Assembly (NCBI GenBank): GCA_003712055.1 | Contig: RHLJ01000003.1 | Coordinates: forward strand, 62,001-126,000 | DNA from: Balneola sp. | GTDB taxonomy: Bacteria > Bacteroidota > Rhodothermia > Balneolales > Balneolaceae | DNA length: 64,000 bases | Direction: 5' to 3' | Part shown: piece after piece, positions 8,625-17,167 of the stretch | How positions within the stretch are numbered: the first letter of the stretch is position 1 | Layout: the number at the start of each line of letters is the position of its first letter | Translations under genes and position numbers: made by a program | The notes under the pieces: model-generated | Told to the model about the DNA's origin: nothing | The model's input: the letters and a program-made list of their open reading frames with translations, nothing else | The model's database searches: none

Positions 8625-10080
8625 ATTTCAGTTGTTCTCTCTGTTTTTTCCCCGACTTTGTATATGGTATGCTTTCCGCAGATTTGAATATTCTTGGAAT
8701 TTTATAGGGCTCCAGCTTATCCGATAAGAACAATACAAGCTCTTTATCTTCTATTTTACTTCCATCTTCGAACTGAATAAACGCCTTAATCTTTTCACCG
8801 GTAACTTCTTTTCCATCGCTAACTGAAATACAAGCACTATCTTTGATAGCAGGATGTTGATTTAACGCATACTCGATTTCAGTAGGGAATACTTTTTTAC
8901 CCCCTACATTAATTACATCATCTTTGCGCCCACTTAAAAAGACAAAACCTTCTTCATCTAGATAACCTAGATCACCCGTTTTGAACCAGCCATTTATAAA
9001 AGAGTCACCGGAAAGCTTATCATTTTTCCAATAGCCAATGGTCTGTATTTCTCCTTTAACAGAAACTTCCCCTACTTCATAATTCTTACATGGATTACCC
9101 AATTCGTCTAGGATACTTACACTTACATTTGGACTGGGCTTTCCCAAAGATTCCAGCTTTTCATTGAAGTCATGAAACTCCGTGAAAATGTTAGCAGCTA
9201 CTTCAGTTAAGCCATAGTGCATACAAATTCTGGTAGTAGGTAAACTTGCTGCAATCTCTCTTTTATCTTCAATATTCATTGACGAACTACCAAATTCGAT
9301 ATACTTCAATTGCCGGAAGTACGGAATATATCGATCCTTGATAAGTTTTTTGATTACCAGAAAACCTGCAGGAACCAAACAAATACCTGTTGCTCCCCAA
9401 TGCTCAATAGCCTCAAAAAAAAGCTTGGGAAACATAAAGCCATCAACCAAAATTATGGTAGCTCCCAAATAAAGATTTGTGCGAACACGCCTTAACCCAA
9501 AGGCATGGTGCAAAGGAAGTGGGATTATTTCCGTATCTGAATGATCATTCCCTATAAATTCATTAGAGTTGGTTGCTCCTGCTAAAATATTCTGATGTAT
9601 AAGCTGTACTCCTTTACCAGAACCTGTTGTTCCGGTTGTAAATAGAATATCTGCTAAATCGCTCCTATCCGGAAATTCATATTCAACTAAAGGTTCAGTA
9701 CCCAGTAATTGATCATCAAATGGAAACTGAAGTAACGAAAGCTCATTTTGAGTAGGATGTAGGATTATTTTAGGCTCTGTAATACTAAATACGTCTTGTA
9801 CAGCTGTTTTAGGAAGTTTGACATCCAAAGGAATGGCAACTGCTCCCAACAAATGAGTTGCTAAATAAGCATATACGAATAGTGGACTCTTCTCCCCATA
9901 AAAGCACACTCTATCACCTTTTGAAATACCATTTTTTTTTAAAAAGGCAGCTACTTTTCGAGTGTTGACCGACACTTCCTCATAGCTCAGAGTCTCACCT
10001 TTCCAGATAATCGCAGTTTTTTTGGGAAACCTTTCTGCACTTGAAAAGAAACCTTCAACAATAGAGTTAGATTGATTCAA
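8602..10080 (-). CDS. AMP-dependent acyl-activating enzyme (acyl-ACP/CoA ligase-like)
   Basis: This 492-aa member of the ANL superfamily adenylates a carboxylic acid and transfers it to a thiol. The P-loop is LFTTGTTGSGKGVQL (about residues 147-160). The later motifs GLTEVAA (A5), YWKNDKLSGDSFINGWFKTGDLGYLDEEGF (A6/A7 region, partial), SGRKDDVINVGGKKVFP (A8) and YTKSGKKQREQL (A10, catalytic Lys) are all present, so it should be active. It starts with TTG at 10080, 2 bp after the acyl carrier protein stop. That arrangement implies it loads this dedicated carrier rather than free CoA (inference). An LpxD-like acyltransferase follows in the same operon. The substrate acid cannot be predicted. 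Confidence 0.9.
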   Translation of the reverse strand: MNQSNSIVEGFFSSAERFPKKTAIIWKGETLSYEEVSVNTRKVAAFLKKNGISKGDRVCFYGEKSPLFVYAYLATHLLGAVAIPLDVKLPKTAVQDVFSITEPKIILHPTQNELSLLQFPFDDQLLGTEPLVEYEFPDRSDLADILFTTGTTGSGKGVQLIHQNILAGATNSNEFIGNDHSDTEIIPLPLHHAFGLRRVRTNLYLGATIILVDGFMFPKLFFEAIEHWGATGICLVPAGFLVIKKLIKDRYIPYFRQLKYIEFGSSSMNIEDKREIAASLPTTRICMHYGLTEVAANIFTEFHDFNEKLESLGKPSPNVSVSILDELGNPCKNYEVGEVSVKGEIQTIGYWKNDKLSGDSFINGWFKTGDLGYLDEEGFVFLSGRKDDVINVGGKKVFPTEIEYALNQHPAIKDSACISVSDGKEVTGEKIKAFIQFEDGSKIEDKELVLFLSDKLEPYKIPRIFKSAESIPYTKSGKKQREQLKSNPKENA

Positions 10081-10082
10081 CC

Positions 10083-10316
10083 TTAATCTTTGAGTTTTTT
10101 GTTCAGTAATTCCTTGATGTCAGCAATAGTACTGATTTCAATAATCTCCTCTGGATCCATTTCGATTTCGAATTCATCTTCTATTGCTGATATGATATTA
10201 ATATGCCCCAATGAGTCCCATGAATCAATATCATTAGGCCCCATACTATCAGTCAATGTAATTCCCTCTTCCAGAAATAATACTTCCTTAATAAGTTTTT
10301 CTACATCTATACTCAT
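10083..10316 (-). CDS. Acyl carrier protein (dedicated to the glycan locus)
   Basis: This 77-aa acidic protein has the phosphopantetheine attachment motif WDSLGHI, with Ser at about residue 35, and the four-helix pattern of acyl carrier proteins (EDEFEIEMDPEEI in helix III). It is not the fatty-acid AcpP: the motif is WDSLG rather than ADSLD, and no fab genes are near. It lies between an acyl-activating enzyme (2 bp) and an LpxD-like acyltransferase (10 bp). The simplest reading is that it carries an activated acid from the first to the second. An unlinked phosphopantetheinyl transferase would be needed. Confidence 0.93.
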   Translation of the reverse strand: MSIDVEKLIKEVLFLEEGITLTDSMGPNDIDSWDSLGHINIISAIEDEFEIEMDPEEIIEISTIADIKELLNKKLKD

Positions 10317-10326
10317 TATCCCATAA

Positions 10327-11229
10327 TTAACTCTTAGGAAGAATCTTTCTTCCTAGTGCCTGAAAGTTGTCTTTAATATCCTGGGTAACTGTTGCGCCCA
10401 ATGAGATAAACACATTATTCCCAATATTGATCTTGTTCAGTATAGTGGCGTTAGGACTTATCCAAACATCATTGCCAATAGTTGTTGAACCCGCAATTGA
10501 AACACAACCTGTTATAAGGCAATTTGTACCAATTTGAACATTATGAGAAATATGAACTGACTTTGATATCTTAGTTCCTTCCTTTATTACGGTGTTTTCC
10601 AGTGTACCTCTATCAATAGTAGTTGCTGCTCCCACCTCAACCCAATCAGCTATTTCTAATCCGCCCAGGTGCGGCATACGTTCCCAGGTTCCATGTTCGG
10701 TTTTGGCCATTCCAAATCCTTCTGCCCCTAATATTGCTCCTGCCTCGATGAGAACATGGTTACCAATTTTGGTTCCATTATATACATAATTATTGCCATG
10801 AAGTACGGTATCATCCCCTATCACACATTTGCCGATATAACTATTAGGACCTATGTGGGCTGTTTTAGAAATAACTGCTTCGGGGTGAATAGTTGAGGAT
10901 TCATGAATTCCGGGTTTAAAATTTGACGGGATAATGGCTCTAAGCAATCTTGAAAAAGCAAGCTTGGGATTTTTGACAATGAAAAACCCTTTTCGCTCTA
11001 AAAGATCACTGGTTAATTCAATGGACTCGTCACAAATAATTACCCTTGCTTCAGTTTGTTCTACCAGTTTTTGTTTGTCCTCTCGATTGGGACTGCACCA
11101 AACTAAAGACCGTTCATTAGCATTATCAATACTCCTCACATTATCGAGGAAATCGAAATTCTCACTTCCCTGAAAAATGAATTCTGCTGGAGAGTTCTCC
11201 ATCAAAAATTTTGGAGTCCACTTATTCAT
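10327..11229 (-). CDS. LpxD-like left-handed beta-helix N-acyltransferase
   Basis: This 300-aa protein resembles UDP-3-O-acylglucosamine N-acyltransferase (LpxD). The N-terminal 95 residues look like the LpxD nucleotide-binding domain. From about residue 100 many hexapeptide repeats follow (IGPNSYIGKCVIGDDT). LpxD signatures include LGAEGFGMA, WVEVGAATTIDRGTLENT and ISKSVHISHNVQIG, the last holding the catalytic His, then VSIAGSTTIG. It lies outside a lipid A operon and next to a private ACP, so it is more likely a paralogue that acylates an amino sugar of the surface glycan. The deacetylase upstream or the DegT aminotransferase could supply the free amine. True LpxD function remains possible, because no other lpxD is visible here. 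Confidence 0.85.
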   Translation of the reverse strand: MNKWTPKFLMENSPAEFIFQGSENFDFLDNVRSIDNANERSLVWCSPNREDKQKLVEQTEARVIICDESIELTSDLLERKGFFIVKNPKLAFSRLLRAIIPSNFKPGIHESSTIHPEAVISKTAHIGPNSYIGKCVIGDDTVLHGNNYVYNGTKIGNHVLIEAGAILGAEGFGMAKTEHGTWERMPHLGGLEIADWVEVGAATTIDRGTLENTVIKEGTKISKSVHISHNVQIGTNCLITGCVSIAGSTTIGNDVWISPNATILNKINIGNNVFISLGATVTQDIKDNFQALGRKILPKS

Positions 11230-11283
11230 GACTGGCCTTTATATCTAATCTCACAGACGAAACGGAGTATTTATTTTTTTTGA

Positions 11284-11913
11284 TCATACTTTGAATCGTA
11301 CTACTTCAAATGCCTCAGCATAAGCTTCTTTTATTTGCACGCCTCTTACCCTTGCAAGGCCTTCCATAAATTCTTTTGTAAAATAAGCTCTCTGTTTCTG
11401 GAACTGAGATTCGTATGTCGTCATCATTTCCCATTTCTTATCCAGATGCTTTTGAGACAACGTCACAAAGGCCTGAGTGGAAAAAGAAACATGGTTCCAC
11501 GGAAGTTCATAACCCCAAATACTTACCTCTTTGAAAGCACGTAACGCCTCATTATATACTACCTGATGATCCTGATGTAAGTCGCTCCCCGATGGTACCA
11601 GTACAAGATCAGGATTGATCTGCTGCTTCAGCTTTACAATTTCTTCCAATACCTCCTGCCTGTGATAAGAAAGCATTCGTACTTTGTAATCGTAGATAAA
11701 TAACTGCTCTTCGGGTACCCCTAAGGTTTTCATAGACGCCAAAAATTCATTCTTTAGCATATCGGGATCAGCACCCTCAGGAAGAGACGCCCGTGCTGTA
11801 GAAAATGCAGCTACATATATTTTCTTTCCTTCTTCGAAAAACCTGGCCATGGTGCCTCCACAACCTAACTCGGCGTCGTCAGTGTGAGGGGCTAGAATTA
11901 GAATTTTTTCCAT
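11284..11913 (-). CDS. PIG-L family N-acetylglucosaminyl deacetylase-like protein
   Basis: PIG-L/LmbE-type metal-dependent hydrolases remove the acetyl group from N-acetylated sugars. The N-terminal Zn site APHTDDAELGCGGTMARF matches the family pattern P-H-x-D-D-x-x-x-G-x-G-G, with Thr in the variable position. The second motif PSGSDLHQDHQVVYNEA supplies further His ligands. I place the start at ATG 11913 rather than the TTG two codons upstream, giving 209 aa. It sits in the minus-strand polysaccharide operon just upstream of the LpxD-like acyltransferase, so deacetylation followed by re-acylation with another acyl chain is a plausible two-step modification (inference). Other substrates are possible because the family is broad. 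Confidence 0.9.
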   Translation of the reverse strand: MEKILILAPHTDDAELGCGGTMARFFEEGKKIYVAAFSTARASLPEGADPDMLKNEFLASMKTLGVPEEQLFIYDYKVRMLSYHRQEVLEEIVKLKQQINPDLVLVPSGSDLHQDHQVVYNEALRAFKEVSIWGYELPWNHVSFSTQAFVTLSQKHLDKKWEMMTTYESQFQKQRAYFTKEFMEGLARVRGVQIKEAYAEAFEVVRFKV

Positions 11914-11985
11914 ACTCAAATATACACGTTGTTCAGTTCAAGGATATGGAATTTTGAAATCGTTTATTGAGAGAAAGTTATACTA

Positions 11986-13038
11986 TCAATTCACGAATGA
12001 ATTGATAGTATTTAGCAGTAGTTCTTCTTTTTTCTTCAAGCTAAAATTGTCCATTATATGCTTTCTTGCTTTTTGACCAAGTTCAACTTTATTCTCTACT
12101 GCATCAGCCTTTTCTATGACATCGGCTAATTGAGCCATATCCTTTTTTTGTAAAATAAATCCTGTATCTCCAATAATTTCAGGAATGATATTTACTGATG
12201 AACCTATTGGAATACATTCACAAAGCATAGCTTCGCAAAGGGCTAATCCAAATCCTTCATACATTGATAATTGAAGATGAAATGTAGACTTTTCAAATTC
12301 TTCTCTTAGTTCTTCCTTTGATAACTTTCCCAAAAAATGAACATTTTTTGAGGTATTACTTAAATTCTGTGGTGCATCAATTCCAGCTATATAAAAATTT
12401 CGATCGGGAAATTTTTCAGCCAAAGCCATGATTAAGTCTCCACCTTTTAAAATGAATTGAGCCTGACTGAATACAGCAATAAAACGATTATCCTCTCTGA
12501 TTACATTCCCGATAGGCTTCCAGAATTCGGTATCTAAACCGTTATGAATAACCTCAAAAGGAGTCTTAGTATTTGGGAAATGGTGCCTTACCCCTTGGTA
12601 TATGTCTTCTGTATTATAATCGTTTTTAGTGTAGATAAGAGAATCACTTACCGGCAAAAGGGCAGTGGCTAAATTATAAGATACCTTACATGCTAATCTG
12701 AGTACTTTCTTTCTTAGGTTTCCATATTGAATATGCGGCATGCTTGCACAATCTGTTCCATGCAGTACAATCAATACTGGAATATTAAAAACCTTCCCAA
12801 GGATGGAAGGAACTAATGCCCAATAACCACCAAACTCTATCAGTATTAGCCTGGCTCTTCTTAAATATTTGAACATTGCCAAGAACTGTAAGACTAAAAA
12901 AAAAGGAACATAGAATTTATTTTTCCAATTATATGAGTTCAATATAATATCATATTGACTAGATATAATTTTAATATCATTCATTATAAATGAACTTTTA
13001 TAGGGAATTACTACTAATATTTTGTCCTTTTTCGCCAT
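11986..13038 (-). CDS. GT4-type glycosyltransferase
   Basis: This 350-aa GT-B enzyme has the usual C-terminal donor-binding signature of glycosyltransferase family 4. Motifs include VIHNGLDTEFWKP, FSQAQFILKGGDLIMALAE (in place of the common GRLxxxKG), HFLGKLSKEEL and SMYEGFGLALCEAMLCECIPIGS, which contains the E-x7-E donor-binding pair. VLHGTDCASMPHI lies in the acceptor half. There are no membrane segments, so it acts at the cytoplasmic face on a lipid-linked intermediate. It is separated from the upstream GT2 gene by 109 bp and from the downstream deacetylase gene by 72 bp. Base composition here is more AT-rich than in flanking housekeeping genes, as is usual for polysaccharide loci. Confidence 0.92.
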   Translation of the reverse strand: MAKKDKILVVIPYKSSFIMNDIKIISSQYDIILNSYNWKNKFYVPFFLVLQFLAMFKYLRRARLILIEFGGYWALVPSILGKVFNIPVLIVLHGTDCASMPHIQYGNLRKKVLRLACKVSYNLATALLPVSDSLIYTKNDYNTEDIYQGVRHHFPNTKTPFEVIHNGLDTEFWKPIGNVIREDNRFIAVFSQAQFILKGGDLIMALAEKFPDRNFYIAGIDAPQNLSNTSKNVHFLGKLSKEELREEFEKSTFHLQLSMYEGFGLALCEAMLCECIPIGSSVNIIPEIIGDTGFILQKKDMAQLADVIEKADAVENKVELGQKARKHIMDNFSLKKKEELLLNTINSFVN

Positions 13039-13147
13039 AAAATAAACTATAATTTATTTTATAAATATCTTGGAAAAATACCCTCGATTTGAGCACTTAT
13101 AATTAAGTTACTCAATGTGATTGAGGATAATCCTTATTCTTTTGTGC

Positions 13148-14095
13148 TCAATTCTTATCATGATAATTATTGTCCCCAATCACTTTTTTAATCAATTTTC
13201 CTATAAAGCTAGTGGATATAGCTCTTTTGACAATAGACTTTCTATCGTTAAATATTACTCTCTTTTTTTCTTTTCCTACTTCTCTCTGATACTCAAATTC
13301 AGTGTATTTATTAAACTCATCCAACAGCTTTAAAAGACCTTGTACAACTTTGCGCCTTTTTTCAAATTTCATGGTCGAACTCCATGACGAAGAGGCATTA
13401 ACTCTATAAACAGATCCCACGAAATCTAAATATCCGTATTTGCCTACCGTACCGAGAAAAAGTGAAAGTGGCATATCACCTACTGGTGAATCATAAAACC
13501 ATTTGGGTAATTGATGAGCATATTTTGTTCGAAAAAAAACAGTAGGAGTAGGCATAAAATCTCCTGCCTTATAAATACTCTCTGTGAGGCTATATTTCTT
13601 TGTCTCTTCGTAGTTAACAGGTTTCTTTATAAAACTTTTGGATGGCTTTGCATCATTTCTGTATAAAGCAGCAGTAAAGCAAACAGAACAATCCTGATTG
13701 GCTTCCATAAAATCATATTGCTTTTGAAGCTTATTGGGATCTTTCCAATAATCATCTCCCTCACACAGGGCTATATAGTCACCAGCAGCTCTTAGATAAT
13801 TAAATTCCACATTTATGACCGGCCCTATCTTACTTCTTTGGTTTTCTTTTTGATATATCGGCTTTATAAGTCTCGGATATTTTTCTTCGTAGCTTTTTAT
13901 GATCTCCTGGTTTCTATCTGTTGATGCATCATCATTGATAAGGATTTCAAAAGCAAAACTTGTCTTCTGGCTAAGAAAACCATCTAATGTGTTAGATATA
14001 TATTCCTCCTGATTATAGGTAATGCAACAAATGCTCACCTTAATACTATCGGAATACCAATTTGATATTATTTCTTCTTCTGAGAGTTCAATCAC
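13148..14095 (-). CDS. GT2-type glycosyltransferase
   Basis: This 315-aa inverting GT-A glycosyltransferase has the N-terminal VSICCITYNQEEYISNTLDG, the nucleotide-binding EILINDDASTDRNQEII, and the metal-binding DXD-equivalent LCEGDDYWKDPNKLQKQ, which resembles a subgroup of GT2 enzymes in capsule and O-antigen loci. The likely start is GTG 14095, one base after the stop of the upstream sulfotransferase (TAAGGTG), so translation is probably coupled. The C-terminal 60 residues are basic. The sugar and acceptor are not predictable, but its place between sulfotransferase and GT4 genes marks it as part of the same repeat-unit assembly line. Confidence 0.92.
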   Translation of the reverse strand: MIELSEEEIISNWYSDSIKVSICCITYNQEEYISNTLDGFLSQKTSFAFEILINDDASTDRNQEIIKSYEEKYPRLIKPIYQKENQRSKIGPVINVEFNYLRAAGDYIALCEGDDYWKDPNKLQKQYDFMEANQDCSVCFTAALYRNDAKPSKSFIKKPVNYEETKKYSLTESIYKAGDFMPTPTVFFRTKYAHQLPKWFYDSPVGDMPLSLFLGTVGKYGYLDFVGSVYRVNASSSWSSTMKFEKRRKVVQGLLKLLDEFNKYTEFEYQREVGKEKKRVIFNDRKSIVKRAISTSFIGKLIKKVIGDNNYHDKN

Positions 14096-14096
14096 C

Positions 14097-14981
14097 TTAG
14101 TTCATATCGTATTTAAATTTTTTTAGCATAGGGCCTGCAATAGTTTCAAATTCGATAATCTCATCGGGTGTGAGCTCAAATCTGAATTTCCCAATATTCT
14201 TAACATCAGGTTTTTCCTGTGTTTTTTTCTTCCATGCCAGCAGCTCATTTGGCTCATTATTGCTTTTATAGTAGTCCAGCATTTGTTTTTCAAAAGAAAT
14301 GTCAAGGAAAGAAGTAATTCTTGATAACTCTTCTTCAGTATTTGTGATTAAATCTTCATACCTAACCCAGATCGAATCTTCCACCTTAATCTTATCTAGA
14401 AAAAGCTTAATACGATTTATATTGCTTGACCACTCTTCAGCAATTTCTTCAATTGAGCTCGCTAATTTGGGTTTGTAATCAGAATTAGAGTGTACCTTCT
14501 TCATCGAGAGATATGAGCAAGCTACATCTCTGCCATCTCGAATAATAGATATATACTTTGCATTTGGAAATAGCTCTCCAATTAACTCGAGGTAACTAAG
14601 ATAGTAGTTGTTCTTATCACCTAAGTACCTAACCATTTTATTCTTCTGAATAGCATAAGCTTCAATCACTAATAAACATAGCTCGGAATAAGTAGATGGC
14701 CTTTTCTTATTGAGAAACTGAGTAAGTAACTCAAAATCAAAATCCCAGGTTTCGATTTTCCTCGATGTCTTTAAGTCTTCTACATATTGTAAGACCTTTC
14801 TTTCATAGTGTATGTCTGAAAGCTGATCCGACCAATCCTGATACTTATCAAACCACCATTGAATAAACCCACATTCGGGGGGTATAATCATGGATTTATG
14901 CTCAGTAAGCATGAGCCTCAATAGAGACGTGCCTGATCTTGGATTCCCAAGAATGAATAAGGGAGTCTTTATTCTATGCAT
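14097..14981 (-). CDS. PAPS-dependent sulfotransferase family protein
   Basis: The 294-aa protein carries both PAPS-binding signatures: the 5'-phosphosulfate loop FILGNPRSGTSLLRLML (about residues 9-25) and the 3'-phosphate motif ISIIRDGRDVACSYLSM (about 144-160). The C-terminal WVRYEDLITNTEEELSRI is also typical of the family. It should transfer sulfate from PAPS to a hydroxyl or amine, most likely on a sugar given its neighbours. It overlaps the DegT aminotransferase by 13 bp and abuts the GT2 gene, so all three are co-translated. It has no membrane segment and therefore acts in the cytoplasm before export. Non-carbohydrate acceptors cannot be excluded. Confidence 0.9.
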   Translation of the reverse strand: MHRIKTPLFILGNPRSGTSLLRLMLTEHKSMIIPPECGFIQWWFDKYQDWSDQLSDIHYERKVLQYVEDLKTSRKIETWDFDFELLTQFLNKKRPSTYSELCLLVIEAYAIQKNKMVRYLGDKNNYYLSYLELIGELFPNAKYISIIRDGRDVACSYLSMKKVHSNSDYKPKLASSIEEIAEEWSSNINRIKLFLDKIKVEDSIWVRYEDLITNTEEELSRITSFLDISFEKQMLDYYKSNNEPNELLAWKKKTQEKPDVKNIGKFRFELTPDEIIEFETIAGPMLKKFKYDMN

Positions 14982-16042
14982 CCAGATATGATATCACAAA
15001 TTTTAGCTTGCTCACTATTTTTAAGATCGTGGTAAAGGGGTAAACATAAAATCCTTGCTGCTATATCTTCTGAAATGGGTACTTCTCCTGATAAATAATC
15101 GAGAGTATTCAAAGAAGGATAGAAGTAACGGCGAGCAAAAATTTCATTTTCTGCTAATTCCAGTTCTAGTTTTCCGGTTACTTCTTCATTACTTAATACA
15201 ATTGGAAAATAAGAGTGATTAATTTCAGCTTCAGACTCTGGTTTTTGAAACTCTAACTCTAATCCCTCCAAACATTCTTTATAAAAAAGAAATTGCTGTT
15301 CTCTTTTATGAAGAATTTCATCGATATATTTTAAATTCGTCAGCCCCATTGCTGCATGTAGTTCAGAGTTTTTTCCGTTTATTCCGACCCCATTAAATTT
15401 GTATGGACCATCATGTCCAAAGTTTCTCATGTATCTCATCCTCTGAAACAAATTACTATTCGAGGATATTACTGCCCCACCTTCAACCGTGTGATAAATC
15501 TTGGTAGCATGAAAGCTTGCAGTTGATATATCACCCCAATTAAAGATTGATTTACCCTTAAAAGTAGTTCCAAAACAATGTGCAGCGTCATAAATAACTT
15601 TTAGGTTATTTCTTCTCGCTATTTCACCAATTCTTTCTACTTCACAGGGATTTCCGAATACGTGGGTGGCCAAAATTGCAGAGGTCTGATCAGTAATCGC
15701 GCTTTCAATCTTGTCAGAGTCAATATTAAATGTACTATTGTCTATGTCTACAAAAACAGGAGTGCACCCTTCCCAAAAAATGCTGCTTGCCGTAGCTACA
15801 TACGTAAATGGAGTAGTGATAATCTCCCCTTTTAATTCCAATGCTTTTATGGCAATCTGCAAAGCTATCGTACCATTTCCGGTAAAAAGGAGGTTATCAA
15901 TTCCAAGATAGCTTATGAGTTCTTCTTCCAGCCTATTCACCAGAGGTCCATTATTAGTGATCCACTCTCTGTCCCAGGCGCCTTTAAGATATTCTGAATA
16001 TTCTTCTAAAGGAGGGAAAAAAGGTTTTGTTACCTGAATCAT
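14969..16042 (-). CDS. DegT/DnrJ/EryC1-family sugar aminotransferase
   Basis: This 357-aa PLP enzyme makes an amino sugar nucleotide from a keto sugar, using an amino acid as amine donor. Family features are ITTPFTYVATASSI near residue 76, YDAAHCFGTTFKG, and the catalytic Lys (about 181) in ASFHATKIYHTVEGGA. The NFGHDG and GINGKNSELHAAMGL motifs follow. It is the first gene of the minus-strand glycan operon and overlaps the sulfotransferase gene. No dehydratase or epimerase for the keto sugar is in the window, so its precursor pathway is encoded elsewhere. The amino group it adds could be the site acylated by the LpxD-like enzyme in the same operon (inference). Confidence 0.93.
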   Translation of the reverse strand: MIQVTKPFFPPLEEYSEYLKGAWDREWITNNGPLVNRLEEELISYLGIDNLLFTGNGTIALQIAIKALELKGEIITTPFTYVATASSIFWEGCTPVFVDIDNSTFNIDSDKIESAITDQTSAILATHVFGNPCEVERIGEIARRNNLKVIYDAAHCFGTTFKGKSIFNWGDISTASFHATKIYHTVEGGAVISSNSNLFQRMRYMRNFGHDGPYKFNGVGINGKNSELHAAMGLTNLKYIDEILHKREQQFLFYKECLEGLELEFQKPESEAEINHSYFPIVLSNEEVTGKLELELAENEIFARRYFYPSLNTLDYLSGEVPISEDIAARILCLPLYHDLKNSEQAKICDIISGCIE

Positions 16043-16438
16043 TTTTTACTTCTATGTAGAAATTTTATGGCAGAAAACAGAAGATGGGTAACATTTGTAA
16101 GGATATAAGACCTATTCAATAAATTTATTCCTGTTTTAATCCAATCCTGTAAAATAGGATTCTGCAATCTTACCAACAGTATTTAGTTAGGTTAACATCT
16201 TAAATGAGATTGTAAAAAAGTACCAATTTTAGTTTTTAATTGCTCTTACCTCCAGTACTTCGAAAATCTTTCCGTTCATTAAGACATTTTTGAAATAGTA
16301 GTTCAATAAATACTGTTTTTTGAAATCCTCTTTTTCGAATAGGATTTGCCATATTTTCTTTCTCTCTTAAAAAAATAAATGCTTAGCTTCGCACCTTCCG
16401 CGGAATTGTTGTCAACACTTTTTTAATAGTTTTTAGAA
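16043..16438. other. 396-bp divergent intergenic region in the polysaccharide locus
   Basis: This AT-rich gap lies between the minus-strand DegT operon and the plus-strand sulfotransferase gene, so it should contain both promoters. A small hairpin AATCCTGTAAAATAGGATT lies at about 16142-16160. A 38-codon minus-strand frame (16236-16352) is too short and featureless to support as a gene. Its unusual length in a tightly packed locus suggests a lost gene or a regulatory leader. Confidence 0.4.
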
Positions 16439-17167
16439 ATGTTTCTAAAGAAAATGCTCCACCCATTAAATCGAATACGGTTAAGGTTTTTAAACCGGTT
16501 AAAGTGGAAAAACACCTCCAGGATCTTCTGCATTTCTATGCAAAGAACGGGTACAACTTCTGTTGGTGATTTTTTCACCTACTTTGGCTACCCCGTAGCG
16601 CGTTGGGACGATTCGAAAAGGAATAAATGGTCAGGCTCATGGTTTGATGGAGATTTCGAATCCATATTCAATTCGAAAGATTTCTTATCCTTTCAAGTAT
16701 TTGAAGATGACCCATGGTGGTATCCCGAGTTTTATAAGGTGTTATATCATAGATTTCCGGATGCTAAATTTATCTTATTTACCAGAAATGCAGATGACTG
16801 GTTCAGGTCACTAAAATCTCACTCTAACGGGAAAACGTTAGGCAATACGAAAAGGCATTGCAAGGTGTATCGACGTGAACAGGATTTCTATGAAAGGCTT
16901 GATACAGACCCACAGTTTAAACCTAAAGTATTCGAGATTGATAACCTGCTTAATCTAGAGGGATTTGGTGATCATTATAAAAAAATCTACACATTACGTA
17001 ACAGGGAAGTTGTAGATTTTTTTGAAGAAAAAAGCTCTGGATCACTCTTCTATTGTGATTTGTATGACGACAAGAAGTGGCAGAAACTGGGAGCCTTCTT
17101 CAATATAGATGTTCCAGAAAATTTTGAACTTCACTCAAACAAATCTTCGAGTAAGATCAAACCTTAA
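16439..17167 (+). CDS. Sulfotransferase-like P-loop protein
   Basis: This 242-aa protein has a sulfotransferase-type P-loop, IFCISMQRTGTTSVGDFF (about residues 29-46), and a 3'-phosphate-like motif AKFILFTRNADDWFRSLKSH. These resemble the broad family of sulfotransferase-like proteins distinct from the one at 14097. It is transcribed opposite to its neighbours and stands alone. Its 3' end overlaps the convergent flippase gene by 11 bp. PAPS-dependent sulfation of the same glycan at another position is the likely role, by context only. The SMQRTGTTS core is intact, so there is no sign of decay. Confidence in the fold is good; the substrate is unknown. Confidence 0.8.
   Translation: MFLKKMLHPLNRIRLRFLNRLKWKNTSRIFCISMQRTGTTSVGDFFTYFGYPVARWDDSKRNKWSGSWFDGDFESIFNSKDFLSFQVFEDDPWWYPEFYKVLYHRFPDAKFILFTRNADDWFRSLKSHSNGKTLGNTKRHCKVYRREQDFYERLDTDPQFKPKVFEIDNLLNLEGFGDHYKKIYTLRNREVVDFFEEKSSGSLFYCDLYDDKKWQKLGAFFNIDVPENFELHSNKSSSKIKP

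Noticed and set aside
10327-11229. Canonical lipid A enzyme LpxD
   Set aside because: Not excluded, but absence of lpxA/lpxB/fabZ neighbours and presence of a private ACP and ligase favour a paralogue; kept as LpxD-like.
16236-16352. 38-codon minus-strand ORF in the DegT/sulfotransferase gap
   Set aside because: Too short, no recognisable domain or ribosome-binding site. It may be a remnant, but this cannot be shown.
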